Under the pieces are notes generated by a model. That model was not told where the DNA came from and made no database searches. It saw only the letters and a program-made list of their open reading frames with translations. A stretch of DNA of 64,000 nt from Zea mays (lineage: Eukaryota; Streptophyta; Magnoliopsida; Poales; Poaceae). Made by a program: the position numbers and the translations under genes. Positions 21,667 to 32,926 of the stretch are shown piece after piece (positions within the stretch are counted from its first letter, which is position 1; the number at the start of each line of letters is the position of its first letter). The DNA is taken from the NCBI RefSeq assembly GCF_902167145.1, contig NC_050097.1, positions 145,911,982 through 145,975,981 of the forward strand, written 5' to 3'.

Positions 21667-24600
21667 ATGGATGTGGTCTGCACCGGTGCGTCTAACAGAG
21701 TTGATGAAGACGCGACCAAACTTGAATGGCAGACAACGAGCAGCTCCGGTGAAGGGAGAGGGGAGGATAGTTCTAGTGACGACAATCCTTGTCCTCCTAT
21801 ACCTCCAAGGAAGAAAAAAAACATCAGATGAGCTTGATGCCGACTATATTCCCAACAATGAAGAGGTAAATAGAAATATGCTGACTATATTCTAAAATAA
21901 TGTTCATATATGAAAGGCCATTAATTGTTTCAATATATAGATTTCAAATGAAGAGAAGAAAGAGGATGCATGTTCTACACGAAACACGGAGGATGCTCCG
22001 ATGCCTGAATCATCCGTTTCACATAAGCGGAAACGAGGGCGACGAGGTCCCAATCAGATGAAAGAAGGTGCAGTTATGTACGTAACAAAACTCAATGCAG
22101 AGGGGTTTCCTGAAGAACCACTTGACGTGGTTACAAAGTTTCGAAATTCCTACGGGTCTACTGTTAGAGATATAGTGCCAATCACACTTCAGAAATGGAA
22201 GGATTTAGATGAAGACACCCGCAATAAGCTATGTGCTAAGTTGTCTGAGTCATTCAAGGTCCCAAAAGGCACAGAGGATGCAGTAAGGAAGTCGATGCTC
22301 TCTGCTATGGCCAAGATGTTTCGTGGGTGGAAGACCGAGATGAATAGGGATTTTGTTAAGAAGAATAAGGTTCCTCCGCCCAAGAAAATGGGGAAAATCA
22401 CTCAAGCTCAGTGGGAGGAATTTGTTCGTCAGAAGACCGATCTGAAGGCCAAAGAACTGGGCGAAACTAATTCTCAGAGAGCGAAGACGAACAAACACCC
22501 CCATCGCCTGGGGTCAACCGGATATCACCATAAAGTTGTGCAGTGGAACAGGATAATCGAGGAAGCTATAGCTAACGGCACTTTGGACCCAATATTAAAA
22601 GATATCGATGAGCGAGCTATTCGTTGGATCTTAGGTCAGGCAGGTTTGACTGAGGACGGCAAACTTTTGCATCCAGAATTGGTAGGCGAAGTTTCGACAA
22701 AAATTCAAGAATATGCAGAAAAGAGAAAGAAGGGAAAATTTAAGCGTCGGAGGGAGAATGACATACTAACTGCAGCACTAGGCAATCCTGAACACACTGG
22801 ACGGGCTCGGGGAATCTCTTCTAAGATTTCCTGGAGAGAGGCGTTTCCAAAGTATGCGGCGTCATATAGGAAACACGAGAAGTCGAAAAGGACCCTTGAA
22901 GAGACTATTGATGAAAGGGTACAAAAGGCTATTAATGACGTGATGAAGAAAATGAAGAAAACAGAATGCATATCATGTGAACTCAAGCCAGGCCACATGA
23001 GTCCACCTCTAGTCCCTAGCAGCGTAGGATCTATGCAAGACTTCGTATCGGGCACCAAGTACCCTGTAGACGATATTGTTGAGGACAATCCTTGCTTTCT
23101 TCATATTCCAATCAATCGATCTGGGACAAAAATAAAACAAGCTGCTACTGGTTTGGTAAAACCAGGACTTGTTAACTACAAGGATAATCCTGTCCCGCCA
23201 CACTATGCTGTGGTCCAAGTTCTAGAGATCACAGACAGTGGTTGTGAAGATTGGGAGATAGACTTTCCAGCTGAGGGGATCATAACTTTGCAGGAGGCAA
23301 TGAACGAATTGGTCCTTTAGCATCGACGCGACATCAAGTTGGGTGATGAGCCGATCTTAAGCCGTCTATCGCGTCATAAGTCACCAACACCGAATTCAAC
23401 ACCAATGCAACAGAAAGATAGTTCGATCATTCCATACCCCATGGTGCAGGAAAATATAGCACCGACCTCCACAAAAACCGTTGAAACAATCATATCACCT
23501 CTTGCGAAGGAACTCGACGAGGGGGACATAGACAAAATTGTTCCTCAGAATGTCAATGCAAACATAAAAAAGGAAGCAAAGGTTGACACCAATGTTGAAG
23601 GGCCAACTACTTCAAAGAAAATTCATCAGCGAATCGCCACTGACAATGTCAAGAAACCGTCAGAATCAGTGACACGCTACCTGCAAAAATTGAAGAGAGT
23701 TATGACAGATCAATCAAAAGAGGAATCAGCATCTCGTGGAGTACGCACACGGTCCCAAATAGACAATTTTGAAGTAAGGGAAGAAGATGGAATGATTCAT
23801 ACTCGAGAATCATTACGTCTTAAAATCAATATCCCGATATACAAGAAGGAGGATGTTCCTCCTAAATTTGTGAATGGGAGGCCGTTCTTGACGACGGTGC
23901 AACTTTCTAAGTTGTCGATTCCGAAGATTAGAATGCATGAGTGGTACATGGTGGCTAGCAACAAATACAAACTCGAGGACTTCACATTTGTTGTGCCAGA
24001 AGATGCATTTTGGAGCAATGATAATATAGATCCTGTGCGGCATTTATTCTTTGACGATCTGTGGTCGTTGTACCACCGACAAAGGATGGAAACCAACTAC
24101 TTAACCCTCTTTTGCTTGTAAGTACCTCTAAACTTTCATATTTGTTAGTTTTGTACACGCACACATAAACGAGAGTCTAACGATTAACACTTTTTACACG
24201 TAGGATGCAATACATGGATGATAAGAAGAAACAACTTAAGATAGGGTTTCTTGACCCATTGATGATATCCCAAGCTCACTACAAAGAAGTTGCTCGGAGA
24301 CATGGAGAAGAATACAACGACTTGGATGATGATAAATTTGAGAAAGCCGTCAAACAGAATCAGAGAAAGAAAATGAAGGTAATGGCGGCATACATTGGAC
24401 GAGCCATTTATAATCATGTACAACATGGCAAGGACTTAATAATAGCTCCGCACCACTTTAAGTAAGTTCTCGACATGGTTTTGAACTACAAATTATGGCA
24501 ATCGTGATCTTAACATGTGTTTTCGTCTATGTCTATATAGTGACCACTACATTTGTATCATGATCTTTCCAAAGCATGGTAAAGTCATGGTCTTCGACTC

Positions 24601-25198
24601 ACTGAGAATCAAAAAGGCTGCGTATAATGACTTCTTGAAGATTTTAGAGAAGTATGATTATTATTGCACACTTGTACTTATTACAACTTAACAAATGTAT
24701 TCTTAATCTCACAATGCTATTCTTATATGCAGTGCATACCGTTTTTATTGGAAAGATCTTGGCGGCAAACATCCAGAGGACAAGCCTAATTTGTTAATAT
24801 CATTATTTCCATATGGTGACAAACAACCTCCGGGTATTGTCCTGTGCGGTTATTATGTATGTGAATGGTGTCGTGTCACCTTCCATTACATGGTCAATCG
24901 TGAGGATGTAAGTTCGCTATCATTGTCTATGTTGCAATTTTTATGTTATATTGTTGCTCATCACATTACTCTTAGCACTGCTTGCTTTTTGCTTTCATTG
25001 CAGGTTCCTAAATCCAAGATCAATGCTGAATGGTTAGAAAGAGATATGGTTTTCGTCAGCGTGGCTAAGGTTGTAAAAGACTTGCTTTACTTTATGCGCC
25101 GTGAAGTTCTTCATCAACAAGTGCTATTCTACAATACAAATGGAAATTTGCAACACTTCCCAGAACTAAGTTTGTACATGATATCACACAGTGTTTAG
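21667..25198 (+). pseudogene. CACTA-borne gene: plant transposon domain plus Ulp1-type (C48) protease, broken
   Basis: Exons by GT-AG signals and frame: 21667-21865, 21941-24117, 24204-24461, 24541-24651, 24733-24907, 25004-25198. The N-terminal half (KRKRGRRGPN, DIVPITLQKWKDL, then coiled coil) resembles the plant transposon protein domain seen in En/Spm-like elements. The C-terminal exons form a SUMO-protease-like domain: His in DHYICIMIF, Asp in VMVFDSL, Gln in DKQPPG and Cys in GIVLCGYYVC are all present. Two lesions: a frame change in an A run at about 21808-21816 and an in-frame TAG at 23318-23320. Both lie upstream of the protease domain, which is still open. Role unknown; such proteases are frequent passengers in plant DNA transposons. 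Confidence 0.75.
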
Positions 25199-25446
25199 AT
25201 CTTTAGTTTGGAACTTGAGATGTTCAGTTGTCTATGGAACTTGAGATGTTGAGTTGTTGAGTTGTATATGGAACTTGATATGTGTATAAATCTGTGTATG
25301 GAACTTGATATGTGTTTGAATCTATGTATGGAACTTGTTATGCAACATATCTGTGTATGAATCTGTGTATGAATCTGTTATTAATTCTGTATATGAATAT
25401 GGAATCTATATATGAATCTGGAATCTATATATTGAAATACAGTCGG
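25199..25446. repeat. TGTATGGAACTTGATATG-like short repeats downstream of the protease gene
   Basis: GTATGGAACTTG or close variants recur about every 30-40 bp from 25208 to 25340, followed by repeated GTATGAATCTG. No gene. Confidence 0.7.
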
Positions 25447-25740
25447 ACCTATATTTAAAACCGCCTGTGATGTGTCTAACACAAGCGGCTAGGGTTAGAA
25501 ACCGCCTGTGATGTGTGGCTAACACAAGCGGCTAGGATTAGAAACCGCCTGTGATGTGTGTCTATCATAGGCGGTTCCTTTAGATGGAACCGCCTGTGAT
25601 GTGTGTCTATCACAAGCGGTTTTTGATTGACCGCCTGTGATGTTGTTTTACATCACAGGCGGTGCACCACAAGCGGTTCCTGGAACCGCCTGTGTATAGA
25701 GGCTAACTGGACCGCCTGTATAGAGGTTTAATGTAGTAGT
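25447..25740. repeat. right subterminal repeats and terminal inverted repeat of CACTA element
   Basis: About five units of 42-46 bp, each an imperfect palindrome of ACCGCCTGTGATGTG and CACAAGCGGT, then ACCGCCTGTATAGAGG and the terminus TGTAGTAGTG. The 3 bp after the end (CAT) would be the target copy; its partner is outside the window. Confidence 0.82.
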
Positions 25741-27201
25741 GCATGTATGAAAGCCTCATCATGAGACCACCGGTAGAAGTCCTCACTCACTACTACCTCG
25801 GTGATGTTGGGATGTGGATCCTCATCGATTGAAAACACTTTAGGAACGAGCAAAAAGAATCATCCTCCTTGCACTTGATGGATTTGAGGTATCATGGTTG
25901 CGTCAGCTTGTTAGAGAGTGACTGAAAGTTGGCAATGAACCTGACACAAAAGTCGGCCCAGTCGTTGATGTAGTGATGACAAAGGTGAGGATGCCACTAG
26001 GACACATCTTGCCCCAACATGATTGGGCAGTAGGATGTCATCACATCCTTCATTGCCTCTGTAGATCGGGCAGCCGTGAAATAAATGGCCAGCCAGTCGC
26101 TCGGGCCCTATTTTGCCTCATACATGTCGACATTGGAGGCCTTGAAGTTTGGTAGCCACTACACCACATGTAGTCAACCGGTGAAGGAGAAAACCCCAAA
26201 CATGCCCCCAACGTTTGGGTTGCCACCCTCTACATCGTCATGGTGTCGGTGTCGAGGCGACGACTAGGAACGACAACTGGCTAACCATTCATGAACTGAG
26301 TGATAAGGCACAAGACTATTTGTTGATGTCGCTGTAGAAGTTATTCGAGCCTCGACTCCTCGCTATGGGTACAGTGGTCATGGTCATACTCTTCTTGGCA
26401 TCTCAGTTCTTCTTCATGTTGTCAAGTGTGTGGTGCCTCAATTCTGCTCCGCACGTCATGACAACTATTGGGTCGGTGGTGTATGTCCCCCTCTAGATGA
26501 TCCGGAGGAAGAAGATGATTTGCCTCTTGCCTAAGGATTAGTCGGTAGGCGTTTCCATCCAATGAGTTAGGGAGGTCGTTGTCATTTTGGGCCAGCACAC
26601 CTCTGACTTGACTTGGAGTTTGCATGAATTGAGCGAAGTCAGGTAGTAGGTTACACGGAAGGAATAATTGGCCATGTGGTTGAAGGTCGTCGCGCTCGGC
26701 AAGCTCATGCTCAACATGCTCGTGCTCGTGCTCATGCATCCAATCTTGAACATCATGCCAACTCTTCCATAGAGTATTCCTTTGATCATGGAATGCTCAC
26801 TCGTTTGGGGTCAGATCACGTTCGCTGGCGTTATGATGACACCGGATGTTCCAGCGCCGGTTCTGGTGACAACACATGTTGCGCTACTACGAATCTTCCC
26901 CTACCATGGTGGGTTTGTCATCAGAGACAACGTCATCTTCCACTCCCCTGTTGATGACGGGGTTGTCGGGGAAGTAGAAGGGTGGTTCTGGAACCGTGGC
27001 CTTGGTGACAACATTAGTAGACTTGGTGATCACGATAGCTTCAGGATGCCTGGAGATCTTCGGTAGGCATGATCTGCATGAGCGTGAATCCATGAGGGAT
27101 GCGACGTTCTGGGCTCCGACGGAATGTCACCAGCTCACCAAACGTCATTCGAGGGTAATGATGATGATGTGCCCTAATTGGAGTCCGTCAGGGAGGTCTT
27201 C
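25741..27201 (-). pseudogene. decayed Ty3/gypsy gag remnant
   Basis: No long ORF. On the minus strand scattered stretches resemble a Tat-type gag core: near 25990-25890 INDWADFCVRFIANFQ, and upstream a segment around SDWLAIYFTAARSTEAMKD. Many stops and shifts show it is old. The CACTA element inserted at its left side. The part from about 26800 to 27200 has no recognisable content. Confidence 0.45.
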
Positions 27202-28109
27202 TGTAATGCCCTGAATTTGGGGGTAGAATTTTTTCTTCTTTAATACTCACCAAATTCAGGTATTACTCTCTTTTCTCTTCCCATTTCGCTCCTTCTTCCC
27301 AGTTTCAAGGCAGTATAGCGACTGGTGTACGTATTACGTGTAAACAAAAACCTAAGTTGACATGGGTGTTGCATCATGCCAAAGCATATTTATTTTGTCT
27401 GATGTCGTGTTGAATCGCGTGTTCGCCTCGTCTGGTTTCGGATTTTGATTCGCGATTGGAATTCCGATCAGTGGTTGTGCGTGTCATGGGATTTCGACCC
27501 GCGACGCGACCCAGCCTGGCCTGGCCCAGCTCGGCCTAGCCCTAGCCCGCGCGCCCCTGGCACCCCTGCCTCTCCCCATGCACGCCCCCCTCCCTCCCTT
27601 TCTCTCATTTGATTTTCCCACGCAGCAACTCCCTATCCTCCACCTCTCTCTCTTCCCTGTTGTGCCCTAGGTGTTTTGGTGACGGTTATCGCCGGATTTG
27701 GATCCCCGAGGTGAGCTCCCCTCTCCCTCTCTCTCTCTTCCTCTTCCTCCCCTTCCCTTCGCTGCGCGCGCCCTGGCGACACGGCTCCTCCCTGGCCCGC
27801 GGCTCGCCCTCCCCAGCGCGGCCCCCTCGGCCCCCCGCCGCGGCCCCCTCGACCCCCCCGGCGCGCCCCCCTCACCCCCCCTACGCGTCTCCCTCGACGT
27901 GGCCCCCTCGGCGCCCCTACGCGCGGCCATCCTGGCCCCCCGACGCGTGGCTCCCCTGGCCCCCTGCGCGCGGCCCCCTATGCGCGGCCCCTCGGCCCTG
28001 CCCTCGGCAGCGTGGTTCGCCGGCGCGGCCTGCGTGGCCTCGCGCGCCCCCGACACGCGCAACGCGCTCCCGCCCGCGCTGTATCACGCGCGCGGTGGTT
28101 GATTTTTGG

Positions 28110-28470
28110 TTTTAATTAATTTTAAACTTTGTTTAATTAATGTGCTGCATCGCGTGCTTCATCGTGCGGCAAATTAGTTTGATTTCAGATTCTATTAATG
28201 TGCTCCGTCGAGCGCTTCGTCGCGTGACGATCCATTTTAATTTCAGATTAATTAATGTGTGACGTTGCACGTCCAGTCGCGCGACGTTTCATTTTAAATT
28301 CAGTTTAGGTGATGTATGTCGTCGTGTGCTTCATCGCACGATGCTTGACGTTATTTTTATAATTAATTCAAGTGTCTCATGGCGCGCTCCATCGCGCGAC
28401 GAGCCGTTTTATTCTTATTTCAGTCTAAGTGATGTGTCGCGTGTTTCGCCGCACGACAATCCTTTTAAAT
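28110..28470 (+). repeat. about six degenerate 60-bp repeats in the old LTR
   Basis: Units alternate AT-rich TTTTAATTTCAGATTAATTA-like text with a CG-rich partly palindromic core such as CATCGCGTGCTTCATCG. Not found in the young LTR at 6489-9395. Confidence 0.7.
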
Positions 28471-28737
28471 TTACTTTGATCTGTTTATAATGATTAAATA
28501 TGGAACATGACTTTATCCTATGCATAGCGTGATGGCAAAATTAATACCATTCTGTTTAGACGAGTACCTTGATTTATGATCGCGTAACGTGATCGCTCCT
28601 CGACCGTTACTCTCTCTTTCTCGCTTAGTCATAGGTGTGAGCCCTGCACCGAGCGTCTGTTTATTTATGATATTTTATTGCATGGTGTACTGTTCTTTTG
28701 TATTAAATTTGTGGAATGTATGTTTGAACTCGTATAG

Positions 28738-29869
28738 ATAACAGTCAATTTGTGGAGTCCGAAGGAGTTGCTGGTGAAGACCCTGAGCAGCAGTCGGTTG
28801 GTGAAGGCAAGTGTCCCTTGACCCATCTATGTCCTACTCATTACTATAATTCACTCCACGCATTTACATGATTCAAACCTAAGGATTGACTAGCTTTTGG
28901 TTTATCTTGTCCTTGTTTACCTATTTTGGTTGGGTTATTTTAGTTTAGCTATATGCTAGTGCTTCACATTAATCAATGAACATGATGAGATTATCTATGA
29001 TACATTGTTTTCCCTTTTTATTATGATGATATACTTGTGGCATTTAAGGGGACTCGAGCTGTTTCTCGAGTGCCTCTCCGTAAGGACTGGTTCGTTGGAT
29101 GACCGCCCGGGAAAACAGTGCAACCATGAGGGTGGAATGGGACACCCTTAGCTGAATAATTAGAGGAACTGGGGTGTAGTTCGCTTCGGTGTCGTGCCAT
29201 CAATGGGGCTCGGTGTATGCGGCTCGCTCTACCAAGGGTGGTTTGCCCCTTGGGGAGGAGTGCGATACATTTAGGAAACCTAACAGGCGGCTACAGCTAC
29301 AGGAAATCTTTGTAAAGCTACGTAGTGAAACCCTGCCTATTCACCTTGGTAGTGTTTAAGGGTTTGATCGGCCCGAGGCAAGAGGGAATCACGGCAGGTG
29401 GGTAAAGTGCGCAACCTCTGCATTGTGTTATGAAACTGATATATCAGCCGTGCTCGTGGTTATGAGCGGCCAAGGGAGCTCCATTGATTAGAGATACTTT
29501 GATTAGAAATACTTTGATCAGAGATGGTTAGTTTACAGGTGGTGACAAGGATGATGGTTTGATTATGCTTATGGTAATGTTTCTGGTATTCTTTCCGTTT
29601 GGAAAGGGTACTTTTGGGTTAATAACTTGGGTTAATGCTAAACCTGGCTTTCTACTAGTAATAATAACCTGACCAAAATGCTTGACTTAACCCTACATAA
29701 AGCTAGTCCACTACAGCCAAACGGGACAATTGCTGAGTATGTTGACGTGTACTCACCCTTGCTTTACACACCAAACCCCCTAGGTTGTCCACGTTGCAAC
29801 CACTGCTCAGGAGAAGATGAAGTCGTGGAGGAGGACTTCTAGGAGTTCCAGGAGTATGATGAGTTCTAA
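28738..29869 (+). other. old-LTR copy of the possible spliced mini-gene
   Basis: Exon 28738-28806 follows acceptor CGTATAG and encodes GEDPEQQSVG, then the GC donor GAAG|GCAAGT at 28807. Acceptor TAG ends at 29783, and exon 29784-29869 continues in the same frame with CPRCNHCSGEDE and ends at DEF plus TAA (29867-29869). One in-frame TAG at 29840-29842 breaks the tail. A leader donor (GAG|GTGAGC, 27711) matches the one at 7049. Confidence 0.4.
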
Positions 29870-29975
29870 GTATGGGTTAGCGGCAAACCCCCAGTCGGCT
29901 GCCTATGAAGGCCGTGTGTATCTACGTTTCTTTTCTGCACTTTGATAATTGTTAAAGACTATATGGATGTACGAA

Positions 29976-30014
29976 TGTGCATGAACCAGAAGCTGTATGA
30001 ATGTGCATGAACAA
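29976..30014. repeat. short direct repeat at the LTR truncation point
   Basis: GAATGTGCATGAAC occurs at 29973-29986 and again just after 29998, separated by about 12 bp, at the place where LTR similarity ends. It looks like repair filler. Confidence 0.6.
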
Positions 30015-31606
30015 CTTGAGCCCTGACATGGCCATATATTTGCAAGGGATGTGTCCAATCACCTTCAAAGAGTTGGCATCAAAGGCGACAGATATAGGGA
30101 ACTACATGCAACATATCTCTAGGCAGGCATGACCATACAACAAGCATGTGATGGAAAGAAATGGTCCATAGGATAAAGTTCCCAATAAACCAAAATAGAT
30201 GCATGCCATGGAGGACACAGTAGTCCCTTGAAAATTGCAAACTGGGGGAGCCATTGAAAGAAATCAACACAGAGGTGATGCATCAGCTCCTAGAAGGCCA
30301 ACTTTGAGTGAGCGACAAAATCAAACATATTCCTTCCCTATGGAAGACGTAGATGATCTTTTCATAGGCTTAAGAGAGTTAGGCCTCATAGAACTCTCGA
30401 AGCCCAAAAGGCCAGAAGAGGCCTCTAAGTTCAAGGAACCAAAATTTTGACACTATCATTGTATCTTGGGTCATACCCTTAAAGATTGCTTTGTGGTGAA
30501 ACCATCATACAGAAATTGATAGATGAAGGCACCATAAATGCTGACCTCCTCAAAAGTATCAAGAAAGGAAAGAAGGTGGCTACATCAAATGTCGCCACCT
30601 TTCGGAACGATCTAGTGAGTCATGCGACTTTAAATATGTCACCAAACTATGATCAATACATGTATGATCAACATATGATGATATCAAAACCTGAGTATGT
30701 GAATGTGACTATGCCAGGATATCCAAAACAACAAGTTGAGTCCAAGCATGAAAGCAAGGCTCTCCGCCGGTGGATCCACACCCTAAGAGGTGGAACCTCC
30801 ACTTCACAAAGATCAAGAAAGCGTCAACATCAATTCTCAAGACGACTTGCTCTATGATGAGTGATGGAAAAGGGCGAAGGCCCGTGCATCTCCCTAAATG
30901 TAGAGAAGCACGAGCACAACACTATGGAGGAGTATGCAACTTTCGCCATCGAAGTATTTGAGGATGATGATGAACCACTTTACTTCCCCGAGGAAGAAGT
31001 GCCAGAAGTTGATGAAATATAGCTTAGATCAGTCCGTCAACTGCCTAGTTCGTCTCAGCCACGAAATCCTCAAAATGAGAATGTAACTCCGAGAAGTGTG
31101 ACTGGCCATGTATCAAATGTGTCGATCAAGTATGATGTAGTTGCTCACTTGAAGAAAATACCAGCTATGCTTTCTGTATACGATGCCTTGTGTCTTTCTC
31201 CCGATTTGTGTAAAGCATTTGTTACTGTATTATCCTTTCAAGAAGATTATAGAGCCAAAGTTTCCCAAGTGGAAGTAGAATTAGCTCAAAGTCAAAACGT
31301 GACTTTTGCTGATAAAGATTTCTTATTAGGGAATAAGAAACATAATAGACCGGTTCTCATGCTTGGTGAGATTGATGACTTAGGCATTAACTGTATCATG
31401 ATTGATGGTGGTTCAGCTATTATTTTGTTACCTCTGCGTACTCTTAAAAGGATAGGGTACTCCACTCGTGATCTGAGCCAGTCTAATGTAATTATTCATG
31501 GTTTAACCAGTCTGGCCAGGAAGCATTGGGAACAATTTCCCTAGTGCTAAAGTTAGAAAAGCTTGTGACATATGTGAATTCCATGTAATTGATGTGGATA
31601 CCTCGT
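29990..31606 (+). pseudogene. old Ty3/gypsy gag-protease remnant
   Basis: Scattered frames keep family features: a gag-end segment (FKELASKATDIGNYM near 30070), RRPTLSERQNQTYSFP (about 30290), and a basic/acidic linker (KPKRPEEASKF). A protease-like stretch follows at 31098-31544 with CIMIDGGSAIILLPL, where the active-site DTG/DSG has become DGG. Several stops and frame changes. It ends abruptly where the minus-strand Tat-type LTR inserts (31607), inside a segment reading FHVIDVDTSL. Confidence 0.65.
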
Positions 31607-32926
31607 TGTCGGCGTTTCGACCCTGGGGGGTCCCTGGACCGAGGAGTAAATTGTCGCTGCGTGTCCCAGCCCGGATGGGTCGGCGCGAGATGGAACACAA
31701 GGGGGAAAGAGAACTGCGGCTCGTGTTATCCTGCGCCTAGGGCGGATGCGCTTGCAGTAGGGGGTTACAAGCGTTCGCGAGAGAGGGGGAGAGCCCGTTC
31801 GTCGGCACGTCCTCCCGCGCGGCAACCTCCCCGTACGGGGGCCCTAGACCTTCCTTTTATAGATGTAAGGAGAGGGTCTAGGTGTACAATGGGGGGTGTA
31901 GCAATATGCTAACGTGTCCGGCAGATATGAGCCAGAGCCCTATGTACATGCTGACGTGGTTGTCGGAGGGGTGCTAGTGCCCTGTGCATGCGATGTCGTG
32001 GCCATCGGAGGAGCGCTTGAGCCCTGTAGAAGCACAGCTGTCGGGGCTGCCGGAATCTTGCTGACGTCTACTTGCTTCCGTAGGGGGCTGAGAACCGCCA
32101 TCGTCATGGGAGCACGCGGGGTGCCATCATTACTTGTTTACCGGGGCAAGCCAGATGGGACGCCGGTCTTGTTCCCCATAGCCTGAGCTAGCTAGGGGTA
32201 GGGTAATGATGTACCCCCTGTGGCGTGGTCGGTCCGAGCCCAAGGTCGAGCGAGGCGGTGACTCCTCCGAGGTCGAGGTTGAGGCCAAGCCTTGGGGTCA
32301 GGCGAGGCGGAGACCGTCTTCCGAGGTCGAGGTTGAGGCTGAGCCCTAGGGTCGGTCGAGGCGGAGACCACCCTCCGAGGCCAAGGCGGGGGCCGAGCCC
32401 TGAGGTCGGGCGAGGCAGAGCTTCTTGTTGCGCCTGAGGCCGGACTTAGCTGTTGTCAGCCTCACTCTAGCGGGTGGCACAACAGTTGGAGCGGGGCAGG
32501 CGGTGTTGTTTTCCTATCAGGTCAGTTAGTGGAGGGGCGAAGTGACTGCGGTCACTTCGGCTTTGTCGACTGAGGAGCGTGTGTCAGGATAAGGTGTCAG
32601 GTGATCCTTGCATTGAATGCTCCTGCGATATGGTCGGTTGGCGAGGCGATCTGGCCAAGGTTTCTTCATTGTGAAGCCTGCACGAGCTGGGCCTCGGGCG
32701 AGTCGAGGGTGCGCTCGTCGCTTGAGGAGGCCCTTGGGCAAAGCGTGAATCCGCCTGGGTCTACTGTTCCTGCCCGAGGCTGGGTTCAGGCATGGCGAGA
32801 TCACGTCCCTTGAGTGGACGGGGCCTTGACTTGAATTGCGCCCATCAGGCTCTGCAGCTTGCGCTGATGGTGATTACCAGCCGAGTTTAGGAGTCTTGGG
32901 GGTACCCCTAATTATGGTCCCCGATA
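31607..32926 (-). repeat. 3' LTR of minus-strand Tat-type element, 1320 bp
   Basis: Reverse of the LTR at 10215-11612: begins TGTCGGCGTTTCGACCC and ends GGTCCCCGATA, where the terminal base pair is mutated (ACA to ATA). Minus-strand TATAAAAG at 31854-31861. Confidence 0.87.

Larger units (their letters stand above)
11613..25740 (+). mobile_element. CACTA-type DNA transposon with Ulp1 gene, left end lost, Zeon-like element nested
   Basis: The right end terminates in TGTAGTAGTG (25731-25740), the inverse of CACTACTACA, preceded by subterminal ACCGCCTGTGATGTG repeats. The same motifs open the left side at 11613 in inverse and direct orientation. The left terminus itself lies beyond the inserted Tat-type element, outside the window. 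Content: promoter and leader (11746-12796), nested element (12797-20209), captured gene fragment (20991-21560), protease gene (21667-25198). No tnp2-type transposase is visible, so this copy is probably non-autonomous. Confidence 0.75.
27202..29975 (+). repeat. old truncated or solo LTR related to the Tekay LTR
   Basis: Starts TGTAATGCCCTGAATTTGG, matching the LTR start at 6489, and follows that LTR to the equivalent of about position 9230 (CTATATGGATGT), where similarity ends about 170 bp short of the LTR end. No primer site or gag follows. The block at about 29047-29495 is roughly 90% like 8317-8760, while the GC-rich part is very different. Confidence 0.85.

Noticed and set aside
25447..25740. 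CRISPR-like array of short repeats
   Set aside because: The units are palindromic CACTA subterminal repeats next to a CACTA terminus in a plant genome; no spacers of constant length and no cas genes.
27609..28115. ORFs of 80-168 aa rich in Pro, Arg and Ala
   Set aside because: Same GC-rich LTR segment in the old copy; no motif, and both strands are open at once.
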